Assembly (NCBI GenBank): GCA_964636125.1
Contig: CAZWPX010000019.1
Span: forward strand, 14,325 to 78,324
Length of the DNA stretch: 64,000 nt
Direction of reading: 5' to 3'
DNA from: CAJINA01 sp964636125
GTDB lineage: Bacteria; Desulfobacterota; Desulfobacteria; Desulfobacterales; CAJINA01
The notes below the pieces were generated by a model that ran no database searches, was not told where the DNA came from, and saw only the letters and a program-made list of their open reading frames with translations. Position 1 is the first letter of the stretch; every line of letters begins with the position of its first letter. Shown one piece after another: positions 18,150-27,000 of the stretch. The position numbers and the translations under genes were made by a program.

Positions 18150-18225
18150 GATGAGTTCCTTATTGTATTGTAAAAATTGATACGCGCAGGCTGTGACCCG
18201 TGATACAGGCAGCTTTGGTCAGCGT

Positions 18226-18248
18226 GCCTGTCTGGGCAGGCTTTTTTT
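18226..18248 (+). terminator. Terminator-like hairpin with T-run
   Basis: A GCCTG / CAGGC stem with a TCTGGG loop is followed by seven T on the plus strand. No plus-strand gene ends just upstream, so it may stop antisense transcription into the divergent region or be a relic. Confidence 0.4.
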
Positions 18249-18330
18249 ATTATTCTAAAACTATAGTAATGAAATCGGTTTCTTCAAGGTGAACTTAACA
18301 TGTTCAGGATGGATTAATGATTTTTCGAAA

Positions 18331-18353
18331 TTAAACGAATGTTTAAACGAATG
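18331..18353. promoter_or_regulatory. Tandem AAACGAATG words, possible TetR-type operator
   Basis: The word TTAAACGAATG occurs twice back to back, with the 8-bp palindrome GTTTAAAC at the junction. It overlaps the first codon of the broken TetR gene and lies about 180 bases upstream of the ABC operon start, a common place for a self- and operon-regulating site. The role is inferred from position only. Confidence 0.4.
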
Positions 18354-18542
18354 GTCGGATTGAAAAAAATACTGATAAAAACACACAAAAAACCAGATTC
18401 AAAAGAACGGATTCTTCAGACCGCAGGTACTCTGTTTGCCCATCCATGATTCGCAGAGACCGGCATGCGTGAACTGGCTGCCAAGGCAGAGGTAAGGGCC
18501 GCGGATATCTACACGGCCATACGGGGAATTGCCGGCCGCTAA
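18351..18542 (+). pseudogene. Broken TetR-family regulator (N-terminal DNA-binding remnant)
   Basis: From ATG 18351 the frame reads through SKERILQTAGTLFA, then meets TGA at 18447, and resumes in the same frame as FAETGMRELAAKAEV, which is the TetR helix-turn-helix. The frame then decays (ADIYTAIRGIAGR) and stops at 18540. The C-terminal ligand domain is absent. The point nonsense plus truncation marks a pseudogene. The place of the stop matches the LFAExGF turn of TetR proteins, not a Cys position, so recoding is unlikely. Confidence 0.75.
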
Positions 18543-18553
18543 ATGGTGCGCAT

Positions 18554-18874
18554 TTATCCTGGATCCTGTTCGCTCAGCACTGAATCCACCCATTTCATGG
18601 CTGCCATCATCTGGGGAAACCCGGCTGTGGTCAGACCCAGCAGGACAACATGGATGATTTCATCCGGCGAGGCCCCGGCAGCCAGGGCTTTGCGGGTGTG
18701 CGACATGATGCCGCCGCGTGAATTGGCACCGATGGCAATACCGAGTTTAACCAGATTCTGGTCTTTCTCGCTCAGTGGTCCGGCATTGCGGCAGGCAATC
18801 CCCAGGTCTTCATAGTGTTTGAAAATGTCCGGAAATTTTTCAGAAAATTTCTTGTAAATGTCAGGCAAGTACAT
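18554..18874 (-). CDS. Carboxymuconolactone-decarboxylase (CMD) family protein lacking the CxxC
   Basis: A small helical protein of 106 residues with the CMD/AhpD-like core (LSEKDQNLVKLGIAIGANSRGG, then HTRKALAAGASPDEI and HVVLLGLTTAGFP). AhpD-type members use a CxxC redox pair near the conserved His; here that place reads SRGGIMSH, without Cys, so peroxidase-type activity is not expected. AAGGAGC precedes the ATG. It is a lone gene facing the broken TetR remnant. The function is not known. Confidence 0.8.
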   Translation of the reverse strand: MYLPDIYKKFSEKFPDIFKHYEDLGIACRNAGPLSEKDQNLVKLGIAIGANSRGGIMSHTRKALAAGASPDEIIHVVLLGLTTAGFPQMMAAMKWVDSVLSEQDPG

Positions 18875-19208
18875 GCGGTGCTCCTTTGTTGTTGTTCAAC
18901 AATTCAGGTAATCCTATAACAAAGCGGATACAGGATCAACGACAAATTCACCACGACACTAAATCGTGGATGTAAACAGGTTTATAAGGCGTAAAACAGA
19001 TTTACGGGCCAAATTGAACTATACTTTACCACTATTCGATTGGAACAAATCCTCGGCCAAATGAGGTGCTTGTCCAACCATGTGTGGTCCCTACGCCAAA
19101 CGGATAGAGCATATCTTGTGTTTTAGTACCGATTTAAGTTATAGTGACATATCCCCTTCAAATTTGATTTAGCGCCATTCCCATTTTTAGCAATCGGAGT
19201 TGCCTACA
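18875..19208. other. Intergenic region with no recognised element
   Basis: These 334 bases separate the divergent CMD gene and the kinase at 19209 and must hold both promoters. I see no repeat, RNA fold or conserved operator that stands out. Confidence 0.5.
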
Positions 19209-21260
19209 ATGGCTGAAAAACCTACTTATGAAGAATTGGAGCAACGGATTCAGGAACTAGAGCAAACAGAATCTGAGCTCAAACAGGCCGAAGAAGCACT
19301 GCGGGAAAGCGAGGAAAAATATCGGAATATCTTTGAAAATTCTGTTGAAGGTATCTTTGCGAGTACGCCCGCAGGACGTTTTATCAGTGTTAACTCGGCC
19401 TTTGCAAAAATGATCGGTTACGAATCTCCGGAAGCGCTCGTCGCCAACATTTCCGACATCCCAAAACAGTACTATGCAGACTCTGAAGATCGGATCCGGT
19501 ATATGCGGCTTCTCCAGAAAGATGGATATGTGAAAAAAATCGAGTTCAAGGTTCGGCATAAAGACGGTACGCATATCTGGGTATCCAACAGCACCCGTGC
19601 TTATTTTAATGAGGACGGCAAAGTAGTTCGCTACGAAGGCATTGTGACGAACATCAGCGAGCATAAACAGGCAGTGGCGGCGCTTAGGGAAAGCGAGAAA
19701 AGGCTAGAACAGGCCATTCAAGGAAATTCGATCCCGACCTTTGTGATTGATAAGAACCACATCACCACCCACTGGAACAAGGCGTGTGAGAACCTGACTG
19801 GTTTTTCTGCAACTGCATTGGTGGGTACAAAAAATCAGTGGCGTTGCTTCTATCCGGCAGAAAGACCGGTTTTAGCCGATTTAATAGTGGGTGGAGCAAC
19901 AGAGGCAGAGATAGACAGGTACTATGGGGGGACGCATCGAAAATCTATTCTGCTTGAAGGGGCGTACGAGGGGGAGAATTTTTTCCCTGATATGGGAGAG
20001 AAAGGTAAATGGATCTTCTTTACGGCAGCACCATTGAAAAATTCCGAGGGAACTATCACCGGTGCGATACAAACTTTCCAGGATATTACCGAGCGCAGGA
20101 ATACAGAAGCGCAACTCCGCCAGGCCCAAAAGATGGAGGCTGTCGGGACACTGGCCGGCGGTGTGGCCCATGATTTCAACAATATCCTCACCACGATTAT
20201 CGGCAATGCCCATCTTGCACTATTGACCCAGGGTATGGATGACCCTCTGCGAGAAGAGATAGAGGAAATCAGGAAGGCTGGAGAGCGGGCCGCCTCTCTG
20301 ACCCGCCAGCTCCTTGCCTTTAGCCGCAAGCAGATTACCCGGACGAAGATCTTGAATTTCAATAAACTGATAACCGGTATAGAGAAAATGCTTGTGCGCC
20401 TGATCGGGGAGGATATTGAGCTATTGATGATTCCGGGGCCTGAATTATGGCAGGTGGAGGCAGACCCGGGACAGATGGAACAGATAATCATGAATCTTGC
20501 GGTCAATGCCAGGGATGCTATGCCCAAGGGTGGTAAGCTCACTATTGAGACCCTTAACGTGGATCTGGACAGAAACTATTTGCGTAAGCACGGCATTAAA
20601 TCGGGGCAGTCAGGTTCTTATGTAATGGCAGCGGTAAGCGATACCGGCAGCGGAATGGATAAAAACACCCAGGAGCATATGTTTGAACCTTTCTTTACCA
20701 CCAAGAAAAATGGTAAGGGCACCGGATTGGGCCTGTCCACTGTCTATGGTATTGTCAAACAGAACAAAGGTTTTATATGGCCTTACAGCGAACCGGGACA
20801 GGGTTCCACCTTCAAGGTCTATCTGCCCGGGTTGAGGGGAGATATTGAGGCGGAAGAAAAAGAACAAGCTTTTGCGGGCGACGTTGGCGGTACTGAGACC
20901 GTTTTGATCGTGGAGGATGACGATTCGCTTCGAAATTTCACCTGCAAGACCCTCCAGCAGCAGGGTTACAACGTTCTGGAGGCAGACAATGGCGAAGATG
21001 CTTTGAAGGCGTGTAAAGAATATAAAGGGGCAATCCAGTTGGTTTTAACAGACGTGGTGATGCCGAAAATGGGCGGCCGGGAAGTCGTCAAATGGCTGCA
21101 GCCCCGCTACCCTCAAATGAAGGTCATTTATATGTCCGGGTACACGGACGATGCCATTGTTCATCATGGTGTTTTGAAGCCCGGAGTGAATTTTCTTGAA
21201 AAGCCTTTTTCACCGGAAGTTCTGGCACGCAAGGTGCGGGAAGTGCTTGATAGTGAATAG
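19209..21260 (+). CDS. Hybrid histidine kinase (PAS-PAS-HisKA-HATPase-REC)
   Basis: A soluble kinase of 683 residues. It opens with KPTYEELEQRIQELE, a coiled coil shared with several kinases in this window, then two PAS domains (about 35-155 and 165-300), HisKA (GGVAHDFNNIL, His321), HATPase boxes (VNARDAMP, DTGSGMDK, FEPFFTTK, GTGLGLSTV) and a C-terminal receiver (VEDDD; LVLTDVVMP; MSGY; EKPF). The receiver resembles those of NtrB-type hybrids that autoregulate. The next gene, 170 bases on, is an NtrC-type regulator and is the likely partner. ATG 19209 with CGGAG upstream is preferred to TTG 19200. Confidence 0.9.
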   Translation: MAEKPTYEELEQRIQELEQTESELKQAEEALRESEEKYRNIFENSVEGIFASTPAGRFISVNSAFAKMIGYESPEALVANISDIPKQYYADSEDRIRYMRLLQKDGYVKKIEFKVRHKDGTHIWVSNSTRAYFNEDGKVVRYEGIVTNISEHKQAVAALRESEKRLEQAIQGNSIPTFVIDKNHITTHWNKACENLTGFSATALVGTKNQWRCFYPAERPVLADLIVGGATEAEIDRYYGGTHRKSILLEGAYEGENFFPDMGEKGKWIFFTAAPLKNSEGTITGAIQTFQDITERRNTEAQLRQAQKMEAVGTLAGGVAHDFNNILTTIIGNAHLALLTQGMDDPLREEIEEIRKAGERAASLTRQLLAFSRKQITRTKILNFNKLITGIEKMLVRLIGEDIELLMIPGPELWQVEADPGQMEQIIMNLAVNARDAMPKGGKLTIETLNVDLDRNYLRKHGIKSGQSGSYVMAAVSDTGSGMDKNTQEHMFEPFFTTKKNGKGTGLGLSTVYGIVKQNKGFIWPYSEPGQGSTFKVYLPGLRGDIEAEEKEQAFAGDVGGTETVLIVEDDDSLRNFTCKTLQQQGYNVLEADNGEDALKACKEYKGAIQLVLTDVVMPKMGGREVVKWLQPRYPQMKVIYMSGYTDDAIVHHGVLKPGVNFLEKPFSPEVLARKVREVLDSE

Positions 21261-21383
21261 TGAGAATTTGATTAAATAATATAAAGACAGGGCGGCGTGT
21301 CGGGTCGTCTTGTCCTGTCGTAGCTGGTAGTGCGAAGTCGGAAGACAAGGGCGTAACCTGAAGCCTGAAGCGACATCCGTAAC

Positions 21384-21411
21384 TTTTCAATTTTCACTAT
21401 TCAGTTTTCAC
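21384..21411. repeat. Degenerate heptamer repeat (TTTTCAN type), four units
   Basis: Four seven-base units (TTTTCAA, TTTTCAC, TATTCAG, TTTTCAC) lie between the kinase and regulator genes. Similar TGA-containing heptamers occur at 40313-40345 and inside the kinase gene at 26120-26218, so this is a second heptameric repeat family distinct from the AACGAGC one. Confidence 0.55.
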
Positions 21412-21430
21412 TTTATACAGGGCAACGAGT

Positions 21431-22834
21431 ATGGCCTCTATCCTAATTATTGACGATGACCGGAGCCTTTGTGAAACGCTGTGCCGTTTGTTTCAGCATC
21501 TGGCACACGACACTGCCTATGCCCTGACCCTTGGAGACGGGATCAAAAAGGTTTCAGCGGGAACTTTTGATGTGGTTTATCTGGATGTAAACCTGCCCGA
21601 TGGAAATGGATTAGAGGCTCTGCCGATTATCCAACATGTCGCTTCATTGCCGGAAGTTGTTATTATTACCGGCGGCGGAGATCCGGATGGCGCTGAACTG
21701 GCAATAAAAAGCGGTGTCTGGGATTATCTGGAAAAGCCGCCGTCCATGGATGGATTGACCTTGCAATTGGCTCGCCTTCTCCAGTATCGCAGTGAAAAAT
21801 CGGTTAAAAAACCGGCGACGATACTGAAAAGGGAGGAGATTATTGGGTCCAGCCCTCAACTGGAAGCCTGCCTTGAGCTTGTCGCCCTGACTGCCGGCAG
21901 TGACCTCAGCGTGCTCATTACCGGAGAGACGGGGACCGGCAAGGAGATCTTCGCAACGGCCATCCATAGAAACAGCCACCGGGCTGATAAAAAATTTGTG
22001 GTGGTCGATTGCGCCTCACTGCCTGAAACCCTTGTGGGGAGTATGCTGTTCGGGCATGAAAAGGGGGCCTTTACCGGGGCCGGGAAATCTCGGGTAGGGC
22101 TTATAAAGGAAGCGGACGGCGGCACCCTTTTTCTGGATGAGGTGGGGGAACTCCCCCTGGCGATCCAGAAAGATTTCCTGCGAGTCTTACAGGGAAACCG
22201 GCTCAGGCCCCTGGGGAGCAACAAAGAGATCGAGAGCGATTTCAGGCTTGTGTCAGCCACCAACCGGGATCTGGAGGAAATGGTACAATCCGGTAAATTC
22301 CGCAAGGACCTGTTTTTTCGGCTCCGATCCGCCACCATCGCCCTGCCGCCCCTGAGAGTTCGCCCCCGGGATATCAAGGATCTTGCCATGCATTACGTGG
22401 TCAAATTATGTGAACGCTACGAAGTGGAAACCAAAGGTTTTTCGTCTGATTTTTTTGAAACCCTGGCATTTTATGACTGGCCCGGGAATGTTCGGGAACT
22501 GATTCACACCGTAGAGCGTGTTCTCGCAGCGGCCAGCCTTGAACCGACTCTCTTTCCGCGACATCTGCCCACTCACATTCGTGTGCATAAAGCCCGTGCC
22601 CAGGCCGGCAAGGCTCAAACAATAAGTGAAAAACCAGAGATTGGCGGCCAATCCGACCCTGCCCTGCCCCCCCTCCGGGAAGTCCGGGAGGCCATGCTTA
22701 TGAAAACCGAAGAACGCTATCTCCGGGAGCTCATGCAGGTCACCGGCGGTACCGTGAAAGCGGCCTGCCGCATTTCCGGGCTTTCCCGATCCCGTTTGTA
22801 CCATCTCCTGAATAAATATAAAATTAACCGGTAG
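21431..22834 (+). CDS. Sigma-54-dependent response regulator (NtrC family)
   Basis: A 467-residue activator. The receiver has IIDDD and phosphosite Asp52 in VVYLDVNLP. The AAA+ domain has Walker A TGETGTGKE, the sigma-54 loop GAFTGA and Walker B TLFLDEVGE. The C-terminal Fis-type helix-turn-helix is GTVKAACRISGLSRSRLY. It probably pairs with the hybrid kinase at 19209. A sigma-54-like promoter at 23543, in front of the next signalling operon, is a nearby candidate target. The ribosome site before ATG 21431 is weak (GGGCAACGAG). Confidence 0.92.
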   Translation: MASILIIDDDRSLCETLCRLFQHLAHDTAYALTLGDGIKKVSAGTFDVVYLDVNLPDGNGLEALPIIQHVASLPEVVIITGGGDPDGAELAIKSGVWDYLEKPPSMDGLTLQLARLLQYRSEKSVKKPATILKREEIIGSSPQLEACLELVALTAGSDLSVLITGETGTGKEIFATAIHRNSHRADKKFVVVDCASLPETLVGSMLFGHEKGAFTGAGKSRVGLIKEADGGTLFLDEVGELPLAIQKDFLRVLQGNRLRPLGSNKEIESDFRLVSATNRDLEEMVQSGKFRKDLFFRLRSATIALPPLRVRPRDIKDLAMHYVVKLCERYEVETKGFSSDFFETLAFYDWPGNVRELIHTVERVLAAASLEPTLFPRHLPTHIRVHKARAQAGKAQTISEKPEIGGQSDPALPPLREVREAMLMKTEERYLRELMQVTGGTVKAACRISGLSRSRLYHLLNKYKINR

Positions 22835-22843
22835 GGGTTGATA

Positions 22844-22913
22844 CTCGTTGCTGGTTACTCGTTACTCGTTGCTCGTTACTCGTTACTCGTTGCTCGTTAC
22901 TCGTTGCTGGTTG
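22844..22913 (-). repeat. Heptanucleotide array (CTCGTTG/CTGGTTG), 10 units, 5' side of the four-helix-bundle gene
   Basis: Ten uninterrupted seven-base units start ten bases after the regulator stop. The units are CTCGTTG, CTCGTTA, CTGGTTA and CTGGTTG. They are the reverse complement of the AACGAGC/AACCAGC units found downstream of the next gene and inside two kinase genes. The opposite orientation of the two flanking arrays makes an inverted bracket around the gene at 22972. Confidence 0.95.
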
Positions 22914-22971
22914 AGAGAAAAATAAGTTAATTCACAAGATATCAACTGCATAGATTTGAGAGGCGCTTCTA

Positions 22972-23343
22972 TTGAAAGCGAAAAGTTATCGTGATCTGGA
23001 AATCTATCAACTGTCATATGAACTTGCGATGAAGATTCATCGGATAACCTTGAAGCTACCTAAATATGAGCTTTACGAGGAAGGTAGTCAGATCAGAAGG
23101 TCATCAAAAGGGATTGCCTCCACTATTGTTGAAGGTTATGGGAGAAAACGATACAAGAAGGACTTTGTGAGATTTCTGGTATATGCCCAAGCTTCATGCG
23201 ATGAAACCCAAGTTCATTTGGATTTCATCCACGATTCAGGGCATATCGCTGATGATGTATATATAGAGTTGAAGGAGAAAAACGATAAACTAGGCAGAAA
23301 AATTAACAAATTTATTCAGTATGTTTCAACCCAGTGGAAATGA
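22972..23343 (+). CDS. Four-helix-bundle protein (23S rRNA intervening-sequence / S23 family)
   Basis: A 123-residue, mostly helical, basic protein. It shows the family pattern: SYRDLEIYQLSYELAMKIH at the start, then ELYEEGSQIRRSSKGIASTIVEGYGR and FVRFLVYAQASCDE. Relatives are encoded in intervening sequences of some bacterial 23S rRNA genes, and the Avd protein of diversity-generating retroelements has the same fold; no rRNA gene or reverse transcriptase is seen here. The start is TTG at 22972 with GAGAGG upstream. Heptamer arrays in opposite orientation lie on both sides, the second beginning one base after the stop. A nucleic-acid-binding role tied to those arrays is inference. Confidence 0.85.
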   Translation: MKAKSYRDLEIYQLSYELAMKIHRITLKLPKYELYEEGSQIRRSSKGIASTIVEGYGRKRYKKDFVRFLVYAQASCDETQVHLDFIHDSGHIADDVYIELKEKNDKLGRKINKFIQYVSTQWK

Positions 23344-23344
23344 T

Positions 23345-23390
23345 CAACCAGCAACGAGCAACCAGCAACCAGCAACGAGCAACCAGCAAC
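23345..23390 (+). repeat. Heptanucleotide array (CAACCAG/CAACGAG), 6.5 units, 3' side of the four-helix-bundle gene
   Basis: The array starts one base after the TGA of the four-helix-bundle gene and runs without interruption. Units alternate CAACCAG and CAACGAG. It is the mirror orientation of the array at 22844. Confidence 0.95.
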
Positions 23391-23408
23391 TAATCCCCCA
23401 GCCCCCCC

Positions 23409-23445
23409 GTCCTGCCGCGCAGGACAGCGTCCTGCGCGGCAGGAC
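23409..23445. repeat. Perfect 17-bp inverted repeat
   Basis: GTCCTGCCGCGCAGGAC at 23409-23425 and its exact reverse complement at 23429-23445 are separated by AGC. Each arm is itself nearly palindromic, so a cruciform or strong RNA hairpin is possible. It lies 18 bases after the repeat array. It has no T-run on the plus strand. Confidence 0.9.
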
Positions 23446-23542
23446 AAATCCCATTCCACAGGACGAATCAACCCATCGCAAGTCAGCTTGAAATCTATCA
23501 TAACCTGCTAAAATAAAACCGAATACCTACTAACATACGACA

Positions 23543-23558
23543 TTGGCATATTTCTTGA
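23543..23558 (+). promoter_or_regulatory. Possible sigma-54 promoter
   Basis: TTGGCATATTTCTTGA carries the -24 GG and TTG at -12 with ten-base spacing, but the -12 GC is GA. It lies about 45 bases before the start of the gene at 23602 and downstream of an NtrC-type regulator gene. Confidence 0.4.
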
Positions 23559-23601
23559 GTATTATTTCCGTTAACAGGAAATTTTTTTAAAGGATGCGGC
23601 C

Positions 23602-24015
23602 ATGAACGCAATATTCTACATACCGGCAACGTCTGCGGCGCAGGAATGGATGAATGCAGTGGTTAAGATGCTGCCGGCACAAGCCTCGGCGCAGCTATAT
23701 AGAAACATCGGGAGCCTTTCGCGGCGGCTTAGGCGGCCATCGGAAGGTTTATCCATCGCGGTTCTCCTGGCGGGCAACAGGGCAGACCTGGCCGGCATCA
23801 TTTCGATTCGCGATCTCTTTTTTGAGATACCCGTTATCCTTATCCTGCCTGAGAGAGCAGCGGACATTACGGCCGCAGGGTTCAGCCTGGCCCCCCGGTT
23901 TTTGACGTATGTGGATGGTAACAAACTGGAAGTCGGTGCGGTGTTGGAAAAAATGTTCGTAAACTACAAGAAAAAAAACGGGAACAGGCAACAGGATGGA
24001 GCATACCATGTATAG
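23602..24015 (+). CDS. Hypothetical protein, possible degenerate receiver
   Basis: A 137-residue protein I do not recognise as a known family. The central part alternates hydrophobic strands and helices (LSIAVLLAGNRADLAG, then IPVILILPERAAD and FLTYVDGNKLEVGAVL) in an order like a response-regulator receiver, with IPVIL at the beta-4 place, but the acidic pocket and phospho-Asp are missing. It ends in a basic tail. The gene overlaps the start of the following hybrid kinase by eight bases, so it is co-translated with it and could be an accessory or pseudo-receiver. Confidence 0.6.
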   Translation: MNAIFYIPATSAAQEWMNAVVKMLPAQASAQLYRNIGSLSRRLRRPSEGLSIAVLLAGNRADLAGIISIRDLFFEIPVILILPERAADITAAGFSLAPRFLTYVDGNKLEVGAVLEKMFVNYKKKNGNRQQDGAYHV

Positions 24016-27000
24016 GCGGTTAAAAGTTAATCGATTGATATTCGGCCTGCTGATCGTCCTTTTGGCAGCCGGTGTGTCACTCGCGGGAGATCAGACGGTT
24101 CATATCGGCGTGTTATCCAAACGGGGTACTGCCCGGTGTCTGATGAAATGGAATCCCACAGCTGCATACCTGACCGCAAAGATACCGGAACACCGCTTCA
24201 GCATCATACCCATAGATTTTGACCGAATTAACCGGGCGGTGGCAAAGGGCGAGGTCGATTTTGTCCTGACCAATCCAGCGATCTACGTGGAGCTGGAAAG
24301 TCTGTACGGCGTTAACCGGATCGCCACGCTAATTAACCGGAGGAGTTTGGGCGACTATACCGAGTTTGCCGGCGTGGTTTTTTTCCGATCCGAACGCAGG
24401 GACATCGTGCGCCTGTCCGACCTCAAGGGGAAAAAGCTGATGGGGGTCAAAGAAAACTCTTTTGGCGGGTGGCTGACGGTCTGGCGGGAGATGCAGGAGA
24501 AGGGATTTGACCCGCAGCGTGATTGCTCACAGATCTCTTTTGGCGGGAGTCACGATGCAGTGGTTTACGCGGTCCGGGACGGCATCGCCGATGCCGGTAC
24601 GGTGCGAACCGATACCCTGGAGAGGATGAGCAGGGAGGGCAAGATTCAAATAGAAAATTTCAAGGTGATCCATGAGCATGGCGGCGGCGAGGTGCACCTG
24701 CCATTTTTGCATTCAACGCGGGCCTACCCCGAGTGGCCCATGGCAAAGGTGAAACATACTTCGAATGTTCTGGCTGAAAAAGTTACGGTGGCGCTGCTTC
24801 AAATGCCAGGGGCCTCAGATGCCGCAAGGGCAGCCATCTGCGCCGGCTGGACGATACCCCTGAGCTACCAGCCAGTGCATGAATGCCTTAAAGCACTGAA
24901 AATCGGGCCCTACAAAGACTTTGGGAAAATAACCCCCGCGGATGTTTTCAACAAGTACCGTTACTGGATTCTGGCCATTACAGCGTTGCTGGTGATTATG
25001 GCGGTGGGGTTTGTGCTCATTATCCATGACATCCGAATTATCAACCATTCGAAAAAAGAGCTGCTGCAAAGCCAAGAGGCTGCCAATCGGGAGAACGCCA
25101 AGCTTTCCGCCATGATTTTGAGCATGGAAGAAGGCGTGGTGTTTGCCGATGCCGACAATGTCCTCAGTCAAGTCAACCCCTATTTCTGTGATTTTGTAGG
25201 TAAGCAGGCGGGTGACATTATAGGGAAAAAAATCGATGATTTTCATTCCGGTCCGCTTCTGTACAAGGTGCTGGATCTTATATCCTCTTTCCGGGAAAAT
25301 CCGGATTCCAAACCGCTTATCATACAACGACCGATTGGTGAGACGGAGACCATCCTCCGGGTGCAGCCGATTTACCGGCAGGAGAAATATGACGGTGTCC
25401 TTTTAAATGTCATCAACGTCACCGATCTTGTCCTGGCCCGCCGGGAAGCGGAAGCTGCCAGCCGCACCAAGAGTGAGTTTCTGGCCAACATGAGCCACGA
25501 GATTCGCACCCCCATGAACGGCATCATCGGCATGACGGAACTGGCCCTTGGTAGCGACCCGACCGGAGAGCAGCGGGAATACTTGAAAATGGTAAAAATG
25601 TCGGCGGATTCCCTGCTGGCTGTTATCAATGATATTTTGGATTTTTCCAAGATTGAGGCCGGGAAACTGGAGCTGGAGACGATCGATTTCAATCTGCGCA
25701 ACACCCTGGAAAATGCTACCGACACGCTGGCCCTCAAAGCCCACGAAAAGGGGTTGGAGCTGGCCTGCCATATCCGTCCGGACGTGCCTACCGCTTTAAT
25801 CGGTGATCCGGGCCGGCTACGCCAGATCATTGTCAACCTGGCGGGGAATTCTCTCAAGTTTACCGAAAAAGGAGAAGTCGTTATCCGAGTCGAAGTGGAA
25901 CAGGCGTCGGATGATTCAGTGCGGCTCCATTTCATGATAGCGGACACCGGCATCGGAATCCCGCCGGATAAACTGGGATCGATCTTTGAAAGCTTTGAAC
26001 AGGCGGATGGCTCCAACACAAGGAAATACGGCGGAACGGGGCTGGGGTTATCCATCTCCAGTCAGCTTGTCGAGTTGATGGGCGGAAAAATCTGGGTGGA
26101 AAGCCCGGCGCATGGTCAATTGAAAATTGAAGATCGTCGATTGAAAAATGAAAAACCAGAAAACCAAAACAATGGCCAATCGCCTTCACCCAATAGTCAA
26201 TATTCAATAGTCAATAGTCAATCCGAGGGTGGCCCCGGCAGTGTTTTTCATTTTACGGTTCGTTATGATCTGAGCCGCACAAAAGATATAAGTCCCCCTC
26301 GTATCCACCTGCACAATCTTTCAGGCCTGCCGGTTCTCATCGTGGATGACAATTCCACCAACCGGATCATCCTCCAGGAGATGGTCACGGCCTGGGGCCT
26401 CGTGCCCACCATGGCTACCAGTGGCAAGGAAGCCCTTGCCCGGTTAGAAGGCGCTTTTGATTCCGGAAAGCCGTATCCCCTGCTCTTATTGGATATGCAG
26501 ATGCCGGAAATGGACGGTTTTGACGTGGCCGCACGGATTATGAAAGCGTCCTTTGGAAGGGATGTAAAAATTATTATGCTCACCTCCATGGGACAAAGGG
26601 GCGATACGACCCAGTGCAAAAAAGTGGGCATTTCAGGGTACCTGACCAAGCCCATCAAGCAGTCTGAACTTTTGGACACCATCATGTTGACCCTGGGCCA
26701 GCCCCTGGAAGAAAACTTTTCGGTCGTTACCCGTCATACCGTTCAGGAAGCCCGTATCCGGCTGAATATCCTGCTGGCAGAAGACAATCTGGTCAATCAA
26801 ATGCTGGCAACCAAGCTTTTAGAGACAAGAGGCTATCAGGTCACCCTGGCGGTAAACGGAAGAGAGGCCGTGGCCGTCTTTGAAAAAAATGATTTCGACC
26901 TGATTCTCATGGATATCCAGATGCCCGAAATGGATGGCTTCGAGGCCACAGCTCATATCCGCAAGTGGGAACAACGAGCAACGAGTAACCAGCAACCAGC

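Noticed and set aside
18447..18449. TGA in the TetR remnant as another selenocysteine codon
   Set aside because: The position is not a Cys site in TetR proteins, no SECIS-like hairpin follows, and the gene is truncated anyway.
22972..23343. Diversity-generating retroelement (Avd-like accessory protein)
   Set aside because: No reverse transcriptase, template repeat or variable repeat is visible nearby; only the fold family is shared.
22972..23343. 23S rRNA intervening sequence
   Set aside because: Flanking DNA is protein-coding and repeats, not rRNA.
22844..23390. Possible CRISPR array around the four-helix-bundle gene
   Set aside because: Units are seven bases with no spacers and no cas genes are near.
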